From NCBI GenBank assembly GCA_020024215.1, contig JAHHUC010000034.1:1-22761 (forward strand): a DNA stretch of 22,761 bases, read 5' to 3'. Numbering within the stretch: position 1 is the stretch's first letter; the number at the start of each line of letters is the position of its first letter. This DNA is from Oscillospiraceae bacterium. GTDB lineage: Bacteria > Bacillota > Clostridia > Oscillospirales > Ruminococcaceae. Made by a program: the position numbers and the translations under genes. Of this stretch, positions 1 through 8,321 are shown in pieces. Under the pieces are notes generated by a model that ran no database searches, was not told the origin of the DNA, and saw only the letters and a program-made list of their open reading frames with translations.

Positions 1-1
1 T

Positions 2-352
2 GTCATGGCTCTCGTAAGTGCATTGCTGTTTCATCTGGCTACCGGTGCTTTGAATTTGGAGCGGCTGAGCTATGGATTTGTCTTTGGATGGGGATTTGCG
101 CTGTCCATGCCTACCTTCGTGATCCCCCTTGTACTGACTCTGGGAACCGATAAAACAGAGCCAATCATTGTTGTTTCTGTCATTGCAGGTTTGGCATTGT
201 TTTTTGGTTATTCTGCGGTATTCTCTCCGTTTTTCAGTAATCTGGAGCATGCTGATTTCCTTTTCCGGGGTGGCTATGTGATTTTCTGCATCGTGCTGTT
301 TGTTTTATCCTATCTAATTTCCTGCCGGCTTTATCAGAAAAAGGAGCTTTAA
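2..352 (+). CDS. Membrane protein, C-terminal part (cut by window edge)
   Basis: The reading frame is open to the left edge, so the gene begins upstream; the first ATG at 5 is probably internal. About 116 codons are visible and end in TAA at 350-352. The product is strongly hydrophobic with three to four likely membrane spans, and it ends in a short basic/polar tail (RLYQKKEL). I see no motif that identifies the family; a transporter or permease C-terminus is plausible but unproven. It is not obviously linked to the minus-strand tRNA that follows after about 800 bases. Confidence 0.6.
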   Translation, partial: VMALVSALLFHLATGALNLERLSYGFVFGWGFALSMPTFVIPLVLTLGTDKTEPIIVVSVIAGLALFFGYSAVFSPFFSNLEHADFLFRGGYVIFCIVLFVLSYLISCRLYQKKEL

Positions 353-1029
353 AAAATTTGGATCTGACAAACTATGGGCGCATCTGCCGTAAGTTTAAAA
401 TATTTAAGCGCAGAAAAAATTGGGCATCCGGGCAGGGCGTCCCCCTGTTATTTTGCATAAAGCCATGCCTTAAGTGGTTTTAAAATCCAAAATAAAGAGG
501 GAGGGGCTTTATAAAATATGCTCATCGCTCTAAAGTGACCGCAAAAAGATGGGGGGATAATTATTTGAAATTTTTTCCTGCCCTCTTGCTTGTTTAAAGT
601 AAAATCAGGCTTTTTAAAGTTAAAAATAATTGCGGGCAAGATAAAATAATGTCTGCTGTCTGCGGTAAATAAAAAAATTACAGCATAAGCAGCTCTTGCT
701 TTTAACAGAATTTTCCTTTTATCAACTATACTCTTGCAAAGGAAAGAGGGCAAAGGAAATTTACACACTGCTTTCAGATTTTTATTAGTAAATAAAGCTG
801 CGGATAATTAAAAATCTTTAAAGGCATAAGCATATGCTAAGGCTGCAAAAGGAAAAAAGGGGAGAGCTTTTTATAAAAATTGCTGCTGTATCTTAAGAGG
901 AAAAAGGCTTTTTGCAGAATTTTAAATTTTATAGGTATAAAAATGCCTTGCATTAAAATGTATTTAGCCCTTTTTTCTTTCAATGCAAATTGCAAAAAGA
1001 TGCTTTAAAGCCAAGCCATGCATCAGCCT
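353..1029. other. Gene-poor AT-rich stretch
   Basis: No convincing gene. A 106-codon minus-strand frame at 448-768 has no good ribosome site, biased composition and no family resemblance. The stretch is rich in short words such as TTTAAAG and AAGCTTTT that recur in other intergenic regions of the window, and looks like decayed sequence. Confidence 0.5.
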
Positions 1030-1070
1030 AAAGCCCTTATTTAAAAAGCTTGCAAAAGAGGGCTTTTTTA
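1030..1070 (+). terminator. Hairpin with T-run
   Basis: AAAGCCCT (1030-1037) pairs with AGGGCTTT (1059-1066) across a 21-nt loop, and T residues follow. It has the form of a weak rho-independent terminator for plus-strand transcription entering from the left. Confidence 0.4.
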
Positions 1071-1084
1071 AAATCACAGATAAA

Positions 1085-1121
1085 AAATATGCCGGATCTT
1101 AAAAAGACACCCGGCATATTT
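1085..1121 (-). terminator. Second hairpin downstream of tRNA-Arg
   Basis: AAATATGCCGG (1085-1095) and CCGGCATATTT (1111-1121) form an 11-bp perfect stem. Read on the minus strand it runs straight into a run of Ts, so it may be a back-up terminator behind the one next to the tRNA. Confidence 0.5.
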
Positions 1122-1130
1122 AAAATAAAG

Positions 1131-1170
1131 AAAAGCCGAAAGCCCTTAAAAACAAAGGCTTTCGGCTTTT
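1131..1170 (-). terminator. Terminator of tRNA-Arg
   Basis: A 14-bp perfect inverted repeat (arms 1131-1144 and 1157-1170, AAAAGCCGAAAGCC) lies five bases beyond the tRNA 3' end on the minus strand. The T-rich 3' arm gives a standard rho-independent terminator. Confidence 0.8.
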
Positions 1171-1174
1171 ACTC

Positions 1175-1249
1175 TGGCACCCCCTGCGGGAATCGAACCC
1201 ACAACTAACCCTTAGGAGGGGTTTATTATATCCATTTAACTAAGGAGGC
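1175..1249 (-). tRNA. tRNA-Arg (anticodon CCU)
   Basis: Reading the minus strand, a full cloverleaf folds. The acceptor is GCCTCCT with AGGGGGT, the D-stem GTTA/TAAT, and the anticodon stem AACCC/GGGTT around the loop CTCCTAA, giving anticodon CCU, which reads AGG. The T-stem is GTGGG/CCCGC around TTCGATT. The CCA end is encoded (TGG at 1175-1177). The outermost acceptor pair is G1-U72, a wobble. AGG is a preferred arginine codon in the native genes here, so this is likely a heavily used tRNA. It has its own promoter (1267-1295) and terminator. Confidence 0.95.
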
Positions 1250-1266
1250 TTGCAGGATACCTTGAT

Positions 1267-1295
1267 ATTATATCAACATTCCTGCCAAAAGGCAA
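1267..1295 (-). promoter_or_regulatory. Promoter of tRNA-Arg
   Basis: On the minus strand TTGCCT and TATAAT are separated by 17 bases. The -10 ends about 18 bases before the first base of the tRNA, a fitting position for a tRNA promoter. Confidence 0.75.
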
Positions 1296-1413
1296 TATCT
1301 TTTTTTGTTTTTTATATTTTATGTTGTTTTTTTAAGCTTATCCCCTTTTAAAAGACATTTAAAAATGTTATATTGAGTTGTATAGTATTTTTGGTGTTTT
1401 GCGAGGTGATATT

Positions 1414-1836
1414 TTGAAGAAAGAAAAATCCTGCGGTGCTCTGATTTTTTTAAAGCACGGCAATGATATAGAGAAGGTACTTCTGATAAGGCATCGTCAC
1501 GGAGGTCACTGGTCATTTCCAAAGGGACATATGGAAGGTAAGGAAACCGAGACAGAAACTGCGCTGCGGGAGGTCAAGGAGGAGACAGGCAAGGATATTG
1601 TGCTCATCCCCGGCTTTCGTGAAAGGGTGGATTATTCTCCAAAGCCCAATGTGGAAAAGGAGGTCATTTACTTTATATCCACCACCGATGATGAGAAGGT
1701 TAAGATACAGGAAGAGGAAATAAGCCAGTATTGCTGGATGGATGTGGATAGGGCATACCGCTCGGTAAGCTTTATGAATGACAAAAATCTTCTTTCCAAG
1801 GCTATGGATTTTTTTAATCGAAAGGCTGATTTGTAA
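1414..1836 (+). CDS. Nudix hydrolase (diadenosine polyphosphate hydrolase-like)
   Basis: A 140-residue single-domain Nudix protein. The Nudix box is complete: GHMEGKE, then seven residues, then REVKEETG (residues about 38-60). The upstream HRHGGHWSFPKGHMEGKE context is typical of Ap4A/NTP pyrophosphohydrolases, which would clear dinucleoside polyphosphates or damaged nucleotides in the cytosol; the exact substrate cannot be read from sequence. The start is TTG at 1414, placed correctly behind GAGGTGAT (1403-1410); an in-frame ATG at 1378 has no ribosome site. The stop is one base before the ATG of the potassium channel gene, so the two are very likely co-transcribed. Confidence 0.88.
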   Translation: MKKEKSCGALIFLKHGNDIEKVLLIRHRHGGHWSFPKGHMEGKETETETALREVKEETGKDIVLIPGFRERVDYSPKPNVEKEVIYFISTTDDEKVKIQEEEISQYCWMDVDRAYRSVSFMNDKNLLSKAMDFFNRKADL

Positions 1837-1837
1837 A

Positions 1838-3199
1838 ATGAAAAAAGAAAGCTTAAAAAGAGAGTGGCTGCCGGCAAGAACCATTGCCCTCAGCTTCTTT
1901 TTGGTTATTTGTGCAGGCACATTTTTGCTGTGGCTTCCCATTTCCGCAAAGGAAAATGTGAGCACCAGCTTTATTGATGCCTTTTTTACCGCCACATCCG
2001 CCACATGCGTGACAGGTCTGGTAACAGTGGATACCGCCACCCATTGGTCGCTGTTCGGTCAAACTGTAATTCTGCTGCTGATACAGATAGGGGGCTTGGG
2101 CTTGGTCACTCTGGTCAGCTTTTTCAACGTGATGATAAAAAAGAGGATAGGCCTCAGGAGCATGCAGCTGGCAGGTGAATCCATAAGCACCACCGATTTT
2201 AAGGACGTCTACTCTCTTCTTAAATTCATTGTGCGCTTTTCACTTGCCATAGAGGGCATAGGGGCTTTGTTTCTCATGCTCACTCTCGTGCCCATGTACG
2301 GCATGAGGGGGATATTTTTCTCTGTCTTTCTGTCTGTGTCCTCCTTTTGCAACGCAGGCTTTGACCCCTTCGGCTTTGAGGCTCCCTTTTGCTCTCTGGT
2401 GGGCTTTTATCAAAGCCCCATGCTGCTTTTCACCATCGCCTGCCTCATCATAGTGGGCGGAATGGGCTTTGGGGTGTGGTCCAATGTTTTAAGCTATAAA
2501 AGGTCGCACCATCTTTCCTTGCACACAAGGCTGGTGATTTTTTCCACCATAGCCCTCATTCTGACAGGCGGACTTTTCATACTTATGCTGGAATGGAACA
2601 ACCCCCAAACGCTTGGCTATATGACAACAGGAGAAAAGCTGGCAAATTCTCTCTTTCTCTCTGTTTCCTCAAGAACAGCCGGCTTCAACTCCTTTGATCT
2701 GAACGCCATGACATCTCCGGGCAAGCTTTTCATCTGCCTGCTCATGTTTATAGGCGCAGCTCCCGGCTCCACAGGAGGCGGAATAAAAATAACCACTATG
2801 GTGGTTCTGGCATCCACTGTGTGGTGCGCCCTGAGAGGCTTGGGAGAGGTTTACATCCTGCGCCATCAGATAAAAAAGAACATTGTGTACAAGTCCCTTG
2901 CCATATGTGCAGTGGCTGTTGTGGTGTGCATAATTGCATCCGTCGGCGCAGGCTTCAATCTGGGCGGCTCTGACCCCAACTGGGGAATAAACACATTTTT
3001 TGAAGCAGTTTCTGCCTTTGGAACAGTGGGTCTTTCGGTGGGTGTGACAGGGGAGGCATCACTTATAGGAAAGATAGCCCTCATTTTGACAATGTATATA
3101 GGAAGGGTAGGGCCTGTATCCTTTGCTCTGGCGCTTGCCTCTGCCCCAAGGCCCTCAAAGGCGGTCATAATGCCGGAGGGAAAAATAATGGTGGGATAA
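1838..3199 (+). CDS. K+ uptake channel subunit of the TrkH/KtrB family
   Basis: A polytopic membrane protein of 453 residues, the length of KtrB rather than the longer TrkH. The four pore-loop filter motifs of the family are visible: TCVTG (56-60), NAGF (172-175), TAGF (280-283) and TVGL (396-399). The glycine-rich gating loop GAAPGSTGGGIKITT is at about 307-320. It conducts K+ (with Na+ coupling in Ktr systems) across the cytoplasmic membrane, normally with a cytosolic RCK/TrkA_N gating partner. No ktrA/trkA partner gene lies nearby, so it must sit elsewhere. The start ATG at 1838 follows the Nudix stop directly; translational coupling is likely. Confidence 0.9.
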   Translation: MKKESLKREWLPARTIALSFFLVICAGTFLLWLPISAKENVSTSFIDAFFTATSATCVTGLVTVDTATHWSLFGQTVILLLIQIGGLGLVTLVSFFNVMIKKRIGLRSMQLAGESISTTDFKDVYSLLKFIVRFSLAIEGIGALFLMLTLVPMYGMRGIFFSVFLSVSSFCNAGFDPFGFEAPFCSLVGFYQSPMLLFTIACLIIVGGMGFGVWSNVLSYKRSHHLSLHTRLVIFSTIALILTGGLFILMLEWNNPQTLGYMTTGEKLANSLFLSVSSRTAGFNSFDLNAMTSPGKLFICLLMFIGAAPGSTGGGIKITTMVVLASTVWCALRGLGEVYILRHQIKKNIVYKSLAICAVAVVVCIIASVGAGFNLGGSDPNWGINTFFEAVSAFGTVGLSVGVTGEASLIGKIALILTMYIGRVGPVSFALALASAPRPSKAVIMPEGKIMVG

Positions 3200-3215
3200 A
3201 AAACCTGCCCAAATG

Positions 3216-3244
3216 AAAAAGGACGGTAGCTTCCGTCCTTTTTT
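3216..3244. terminator. Bidirectional terminator between ktrB-like and pepC
   Basis: The stem AAAAAGGACGG/CCGTCCTTTTT (GGACGG at 3221-3226, CCGTCC at 3233-3238) has a 6-nt loop and A/T runs on both sides. It serves the two convergent genes. Confidence 0.85.
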
Positions 3245-3249
3245 AATAC

Positions 3250-4587
3250 CTATGCCAAGGTTCCCATGGGGTCCCAGGGCTTTAACACTGTCGGCTGCTG
3301 CTTTATAAGCTCTCTTTCCTCTTCGCTGAGGTGCTTTTTATTTATGCACACCTGATAGACATATCTGTCAAACCAGTCATCGCTTATTATGTAATAGCCC
3401 TTGCAGCCGTTTTCATCTCCCCAGCTGTTTTCAATTTTCCACTTATCCGGCTTTTGGTCAACCAGGTTTACTCCTGTAATAACCATAGCATGGCCCATAG
3501 CGCTCTGGGAATAATCCAGCATATCCCCCTTATCCATCTGCATATTTATGCCAAAGGGTGTTTCATAATCGTAAAGCCCCGTGTCCCAAATTCCCTTTTC
3601 TCTTTCTCCTGCCTTGCCTGTGTCACAGCCAAACCAAACAAGCTCCCCGGCTTCAAGCTGTTTGATGACAAGCTCCTTGAGCCTGTTTATGGGAAGGTTG
3701 AAATAAAGTACAGAGGGGCCCTCTGCCACGCTCTTTAAATATTCCACAGTATAGGTTCTGTTGAAGGGCTTTGTCTCGGTGGGCGCATTTATAATGCTTA
3801 TAAATTCCGAAAGGTCAACCTTTATAAATCGGGAATAAAAGCTCTTTGGTGTAAGGGCTCTTTCAAGGTGATATTTTTTATCCTTATCCACATATTCAAA
3901 ATCAAAGCTTTGTGGAGGATTTCCCAGGCAGATGGAAAGAATGTTGTAAATTTCCTTAAGCATCTCCTCCTTCATGCCCTCTGCCTCATCTGACGACCTG
4001 CCTTCATTAAGCGCATTTCTTAAAAGCAGCGCATCCTTTCTGAGCATGGTGTTGATTATGCTGTTCATAAAATGTGTGTTTTCGCTCTGGAAGGTTTCGG
4101 GCATGGCCTCCTTGGGCATGACACCGTATTTTTCCACAAGCCCTACGAACATATCCCACTGACCTCCGTCGCTTACAGGAGAGGAGAGCAGATGGCTTAC
4201 CAGCCTTGAATCGGCCGGCATTTCATATGTGTCAATAATGCTTTCTAAAAAATAATTTGACTTTTCAATTTTGTCGCAGAAGGACATATAATTCTGTGAA
4301 AGCTCTATCTCCTCCACATTAAGCTCCTTGGCAAGCTGCTCCCTTAACACATTGAGGGCAGAAAACAGCCAGCACCTGCCTGAATGCTTCTGGTTGCAGG
4401 CCTTCATTGTAGGAATTTCTATGGAAAATTTGTGGTTCATTTTAGCTGCCGCAAAGGTATCATAGCAGGCATCATTGACGCTCTGCTTTGCCATTGCCTT
4501 TGTTGCAACCTTAGAAACGGTATTGTTTTCATAATAAGCTCTGAAGCCTTCAAGGCTCTTTTGGCTTATGCCTTTAAAATTGCTCAT
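3250..4587 (-). CDS. pepC: Aminopeptidase C (bleomycin hydrolase family, peptidase C1B)
   Basis: A 445-residue papain-fold cysteine aminopeptidase, full length for PepC. The oxyanion Gln and catalytic Cys lie in CNQKHSGRCWLFSALN (Q66, C72), the catalytic His in AMGHAMVITG (H366) and the Asn in ENSWG (N387). It removes N-terminal residues from peptides in the cytosol, normally as a hexameric barrel whose C-terminus reaches into the active site; the tail here ends PWDPMGTLA. The start is ATG at 4587 (MSNFK), placed correctly behind AAGAGAGG; the ATG nine bases upstream touches that site and is unlikely. It is monocistronic, with its own promoter and terminator. Confidence 0.95.
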   Translation of the reverse strand: MSNFKGISQKSLEGFRAYYENNTVSKVATKAMAKQSVNDACYDTFAAAKMNHKFSIEIPTMKACNQKHSGRCWLFSALNVLREQLAKELNVEEIELSQNYMSFCDKIEKSNYFLESIIDTYEMPADSRLVSHLLSSPVSDGGQWDMFVGLVEKYGVMPKEAMPETFQSENTHFMNSIINTMLRKDALLLRNALNEGRSSDEAEGMKEEMLKEIYNILSICLGNPPQSFDFEYVDKDKKYHLERALTPKSFYSRFIKVDLSEFISIINAPTETKPFNRTYTVEYLKSVAEGPSVLYFNLPINRLKELVIKQLEAGELVWFGCDTGKAGEREKGIWDTGLYDYETPFGINMQMDKGDMLDYSQSAMGHAMVITGVNLVDQKPDKWKIENSWGDENGCKGYYIISDDWFDRYVYQVCINKKHLSEEERELIKQQPTVLKPWDPMGTLA

Positions 4588-4623
4588 TCTAAACATCCTC
4601 TCTTAAAATAGTTTGTATAAAAA

Positions 4624-4637
4624 CGGGAAATTTCCCG
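4624..4637. promoter_or_regulatory. 14-bp perfect palindrome in the pepC leader
   Basis: CGGGAAATTTCCCG is a perfect palindrome between the predicted pepC start point (near 4680) and its ribosome site. It could be a repressor operator or a small RNA hairpin; on the minus strand TTTTTA follows it. The function is inferred from position only. Confidence 0.45.
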
Positions 4638-4685
4638 AAATTACCCCTGCGGCAGATTAGTTAGCCTTATCTAACATCTCATTTT

Positions 4686-4714
4686 ATTATACCCCTTAAA
4701 TGTGAACTTGTCTA
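4686..4714 (-). promoter_or_regulatory. Promoter of pepC
   Basis: On the minus strand TAGACA and TATAAT are spaced by 17 bases, about 100 bases before the pepC start. Confidence 0.75.
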
Positions 4715-4819
4715 CCTGTCAAATTTAAAGAAGCTTGATTTTAATAGGTTTGAAGCAATGCCTAAACGCAAGAAAATCTGCACGGCGCAAAAAGCTTTCA
4801 AATTTAAAAAACACATATC

Positions 4820-5261
4820 CTTATGCCGATACTAAAGAAGCAATAATTGCAAAGGTTTATAAAAATAATTTTCCGCAAGCTTAATAAGTATGCAAAGGAA
4901 AGTGATAATTTCCTAAAAAATTATATTGATGTAATTTAAGACTGTGACAATGCACCTTAAAGGATATGCCAAAATTACGGTGCTGTAAACCTTTTTCTTT
5001 GAATTTGCAGAGGCTAAAAAGGCCCTTTGCACTTTTAAAATTTCCCCTGATTATCCTGCAGCAGGAGATACAGCAATAAGAAGGCAGATGCCGATTTGAC
5101 AGCTGTCACAGGTGCAGGCAATCTGCTCTATGAGTATCAAGATGGTAAGCCCTTCACTATATCAAGGATTTTAAGCTTTGGGGGCAAACGGCTGTGGGGA
5201 TATTTTTGATGATGAAAGGGACAAAGAAAAAAATTATATAAAGCGCCGCAAAAAGGCTTAA
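4820..5261 (+). pseudogene. Decayed gene remnant, function unknown
   Basis: Pieces of protein-like sequence follow one another on the plus strand in shifting frames. They are YADTKEAIIAKVYKNNFPQA (from 4822), KYAKESDNFLKNYIDVI, FEFAEAKKALCTFKISPDYP (near 5000), ADADLTAVTGAGNLLYEYQD (near 5090) and LWGDIFDDERDKEKNYIKRR, which ends at TAA 5259-5261. Each piece has normal amino-acid texture and stops only where a one-base shift would restore the next. There is no intact start or ribosome site. I do not recognise the family. The region is about 700 bases without an intact gene. Confidence 0.5.
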
Positions 5262-5290
5262 CCCATATTTATTGCAAGGATAAGCCTTTT
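5251..5290 (-). terminator. Terminator after the HD/small-membrane-protein unit
   Basis: AAAAGGCTTA (5251-5260) pairs with TAAGCCTTTT (5281-5290). On the minus strand the hairpin ends in TTTTT, 25-60 bases past the stop of the gene ending at 5315. Confidence 0.65.
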
Positions 5291-5314
5291 ATGGCATTTT
5301 ACAGGCTTTTTAAT

Positions 5315-5566
5315 TTACCTGCGCCTTTCAAAAACAGGTGCAAACACCTTTGCAAAGGTAAAAATTCCGCTTATAAGCATAACAACTGTCAGAATCGGCT
5401 TAAGGCCCTTAAAGAATTTTGCAAATCTAAGCCCCATAAGCACTCCTGCTGACAGAAGGAACAGCTTGAGAGCTGTCCACTCTCTCACACCAAAGGAGCC
5501 TGCCCTTCTTAAAAGAAAGCAAACAACAGCCTCTGTGTCTCTTTTTATATGCTCCCACATTTCCAT
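5315..5566 (-). CDS. Small membrane protein, 83 aa
   Basis: Two hydrophobic segments (about residues 33-47 and 56-75) are linked by a short basic loop (RFAKFFKGLK), and the C-terminus is basic (FERRR). The N-terminal 30 residues are polar and probably cytosolic. The family is not recognised. Evidence that it is real: a strong AAAAGGAGG site six bases before ATG, and a 13-base gap after the HD-domain gene, so the two form one transcription unit with a promoter at 6248-6276 and a terminator at 5251-5290. Confidence 0.7.
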   Translation of the reverse strand: MEMWEHIKRDTEAVVCFLLRRAGSFGVREWTALKLFLLSAGVLMGLRFAKFFKGLKPILTVVMLISGIFTFAKVFAPVFERRR

Positions 5567-5579
5567 AATGCTCCTCCTT

Positions 5580-6209
5580 TTATTTCTTGGCTTTTTTTCT
5601 TTCCGCTCTTTCCTCTCTTGTCTCTATGATGTGAGAGGCATAAAAATCGGCAATGTGAAGCTTAACAGCCAGAGGATAGCGGGAATATGCCTGACTTACG
5701 GCAAAGGAGCCGCCCTTTGCCGCATCGTCAAAGCCGCCCATGTGCCATCTTATGGCTATCGCCTCATCACCTGTCAGCTTTAAAAACCTCTCTATCATGT
5801 AAACGGATTTTTCCCCGTGGCCGAAGGGGAAGGAGTCCTCAATCTGATAGAAGGGGACCTTTTCCCACTGTCCGGTTTTTTCGTTTTTCTGATTTCTCAG
5901 CGACACCTTGTAGAAGTTGGTTTTGCATATATCGTGAAGAAGCCCGCATATGGCGCAGCTCTCCTTGGATTCCCTCTCATCCTCAAAGAAGGTGTCCTCT
6001 GAAAAGGTCATCATAACCTGTGCCACATGAACCGAGTGCTTTAAAAGCCCCTCCTTTTCTGCAAGGTGAAATCTGGTGGACGCAGGAGCTGTGAAAAAGT
6101 CGCTTTTTGTCTCATCCATAAGAAATGCCAAAAGCTTATCTGCGCCCTCTCTCTTTATATTTTCCCTGTAAAGCTTTATAAATTCTTCCTTGTAATTGAT
6201 ATTTTCCAT
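5580..6209 (-). CDS. HD-domain phosphohydrolase (YhaM HD-like)
   Basis: A 209-residue protein built around an HD metal-dependent phosphohydrolase domain. The metal ligands are readable in order: H58 (LLKHSVHV), H92-D93 (LLHDICK), H131 (FGHGEKS), H156 (RWHMGG) and D188 (HIADFY). The GHGEKS and RWHMGG elements resemble the HD part of YhaM-type 3'-5' exoribonucleases, but there is no N-terminal OB-fold, so nuclease activity is not assured. It could act on nucleotides or RNA. The C-terminus is strongly charged (REERAERKKAKK). It is the first gene of a two-gene unit; GAGGT precedes the ATG. Confidence 0.8.
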   Translation of the reverse strand: MENINYKEEFIKLYRENIKREGADKLLAFLMDETKSDFFTAPASTRFHLAEKEGLLKHSVHVAQVMMTFSEDTFFEDERESKESCAICGLLHDICKTNFYKVSLRNQKNEKTGQWEKVPFYQIEDSFPFGHGEKSVYMIERFLKLTGDEAIAIRWHMGGFDDAAKGGSFAVSQAYSRYPLAVKLHIADFYASHIIETREERAERKKAKK

Positions 6210-6247
6210 TTAAAGATACCTCGCTTAAAGGATTTATTTGTTAAATT

Positions 6248-6276
6248 ATTATAGCATAATAAACAGGAGTGTTAAA
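6248..6276 (-). promoter_or_regulatory. Probable promoter of the HD-domain unit
   Basis: On the minus strand TATAAT (6248-6253) lies 17 bases after TTTAAC, a weak -35. The spacing and the distance to the start codon (about 40 bases) fit. Confidence 0.5.
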
Positions 6277-6427
6277 GCAGAAAAGAAAAACGAAAATAAA
6301 ACAATATACTTATGCGATATGCAATAATTTTAAACATTTTATCAAAAGGAATGTTAAAAAGCTGTCTATTGCTCTAAAAATTTCCTCTTAAGAGGGCTTT
6401 CTGACCATTTTTTAAAAAATCGAAGGA

Positions 6428-6456
6428 TTGTAAAGCAATGCCTTCTGTGGTATAAT
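6428..6456 (+). promoter_or_regulatory. Promoter of the phosphate symporter-glyQS operon
   Basis: TTGTAA, 17 bases, then TATAAT (6451-6456), about 75 bases before the start codon. No T-box-like leader is visible in the short untranslated region. Confidence 0.65.
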
Positions 6457-6530
6457 AAATGCAATATTTTTTATAGAACCGCAGCAGCTTAAAAAAAGGA
6501 TAAATATAAAAAAGCGTCAGGGGTTGGAAA

Positions 6531-8321
6531 ATGACTGTTCTTAATTTCATTTCCATGGCAGGCGGTGTTGCCATGTTCCTTTACGGTATGTCCATAATGG
6601 GCACAGGTCTTGAAAAGGTATCCGGCGGATATCTGGAAAGGGCGCTGGAAAAGATGACCAACAACATTTTTCTCAGCGTTCTTCTTGGCGCTGCAACCAC
6701 AGCCCTTATACAGTCCTCCTCTGCCACAACAGTCATAGTTGTAGGCCTTGTAAACGCAGGGGTTATGAAGCTTAAGCAGGCTGTCGGCGTAATAATGGGC
6801 GCCAACATAGGAACCACCATAACCGCACAGCTTATAAGGCTTTCGGACATTCAGGGGGATTCTCTTTTTCTCTCCCTTTTTAAGCCAAAAACACTTGCCC
6901 CTCTGGCTGCCGCCGTAGGAATTGTCATGTTTATGGCATCAAAGAAAACCAAGCGCAAAGAAATAGGTCAGATGCTTGTGGGCTTCGGCATACTTTTTGC
7001 AGGTATGTTCGCTATGGAGGAAGCTGTTGCGCCGCTGCAAAGCTCGCCTGTTTTCCCAAGGATATTAAGCGCCATGAGCAATCCCGTTCTGGGTGTTCTG
7101 GCAGGAGCTGTCATAACAGCGCTCATACAGTCCTCGGCTGCCTCCATAGGCATGCTTCAGGCCCTTTCCTCCACCGGGCTTCTCACCTTTTCCACCGCCT
7201 TTCCCATCATCATGGGGCAGAATATAGGAACCTGCATCACACCTATACTCTCCTCCATAGGCGCATCTAAAAATGCCAAAAGGTCGGCGCTCATACACCT
7301 TTATTTTAACCTCATAGGAACTGTGCTGTTTCTTTTTGCCATATATGGTGTAAAATATACCATAGGCATATCCTTCTGGGAGGCCTCTGTCACAAGGACC
7401 GCCATCGCAAATTTCCACACCTTTTTCAATATAGCCGTAACCCTTGCGCTGCTGCCCTTTGCAGGGTTTATAGAAAAGCTGGCAAGGGCATCTGTAAAGG
7501 ACCTTAAGGAAGGGCAGGACGAGCTGGAAAAAATGCTGGATGAAAGGCTTTTAAAATCCCCCTCCATCGCCATACAGCAGTCAAACAGGGTTGTTGACCT
7601 TATGATAGAGGGCTGTCTTTCCAATTTTAAAAGAGTTGGGCAGCTTTTTGAGAGATATGACACAAAGGAAGCAGAAAGGCTCATCGAAACCGAGGAGCGC
7701 ATCGACAAGATGGAGGATCGGCTGGAAAATTATCTTATCAAAATTTCCTCCTGCGAAATATCCTCAAAGGAAAATCTCTATATCTCCGAAATGTTCCACC
7801 TTATAAAGGATTATGAGAGGATAGGGGATTATATTGTAAATCTGGCAGAATGTGCTCAGGAGCTTTATTCCAACCGCATCTTTTTTTCCGATCAGGCCCA
7901 AAGACAGATGCAGATACTCTGCTCGGGCGTAAAGGAAATTGTGGAGCTTTCAGCCTCTGCCTTTGACAGCATGGATATAGATACCGCAAGGCAGATAGAG
8001 CCCTTGGAGGAAACCATAGATGCTATGGTGGAAAAGCTCAAGGACTGCCATGTGGGGAGACTTAAAAGCGGACTTTGCAATGTCCATGCAGGCATAATGT
8101 ATCTGGAAATTCTCACCAATTTGGAGAGAATCTCCGACCACTGCTCAAATATAGCCCTTCACATACTCACCATATGTGAGGGAAAGGGAAGATATGATGC
8201 CCATGAATACATAAAAAAGACACACAGCATGCCTGATGCTGTCTACACCTCTCTTATGGAGGGTTATATGGATAAATATTTTGCCAAAATCAACAGATAT
8301 ACCGAGGAGGAACAGAAGTGA
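6531..8321 (+). CDS. Na+/phosphate symporter with C-terminal PhoU-like domain
   Basis: A 596-residue protein of the NptA/PNaS family. The membrane part (about 1-330) carries the two inverted QSS repeats of the family: ALIQSSSATT (Q61) and ALIQSSAASI (Q200), each followed by a GANIGTTIT/GQNIGTCIT element (about 90-97 and 228-236). The C-terminal 250 residues are helical and charged, with the PhoU-like pattern seen in many bacterial members (for example YLIKISSCEISSKE, DYERIGDYIVNLAE, LERISDHCSNIA). It imports inorganic phosphate with sodium across the cytoplasmic membrane; the PhoU part probably regulates it. The last four bases overlap the GTG start of glycyl-tRNA synthetase. Confidence 0.9.
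   Translation: MTVLNFISMAGGVAMFLYGMSIMGTGLEKVSGGYLERALEKMTNNIFLSVLLGAATTALIQSSSATTVIVVGLVNAGVMKLKQAVGVIMGANIGTTITAQLIRLSDIQGDSLFLSLFKPKTLAPLAAAVGIVMFMASKKTKRKEIGQMLVGFGILFAGMFAMEEAVAPLQSSPVFPRILSAMSNPVLGVLAGAVITALIQSSAASIGMLQALSSTGLLTFSTAFPIIMGQNIGTCITPILSSIGASKNAKRSALIHLYFNLIGTVLFLFAIYGVKYTIGISFWEASVTRTAIANFHTFFNIAVTLALLPFAGFIEKLARASVKDLKEGQDELEKMLDERLLKSPSIAIQQSNRVVDLMIEGCLSNFKRVGQLFERYDTKEAERLIETEERIDKMEDRLENYLIKISSCEISSKENLYISEMFHLIKDYERIGDYIVNLAECAQELYSNRIFFSDQAQRQMQILCSGVKEIVELSASAFDSMDIDTARQIEPLEETIDAMVEKLKDCHVGRLKSGLCNVHAGIMYLEILTNLERISDHCSNIALHILTICEGKGRYDAHEYIKKTHSMPDAVYTSLMEGYMDKYFAKINRYTEEEQK

Noticed and set aside
448..768. 106-codon minus-strand ORF
   Set aside because: No ribosome site, skewed composition (Phe/Lys/Ile-rich) typical of AT-rich noncoding DNA, and no recognisable family.
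1513..2040. 175-codon minus-strand ORF opposite the Nudix and potassium channel genes
   Set aside because: It is antisense to two well-supported genes and has no family features.
7301..7708. 135-codon minus-strand ORF opposite the phosphate symporter
   Set aside because: It is a Ser-rich shadow of the symporter coding strand, without a ribosome site.
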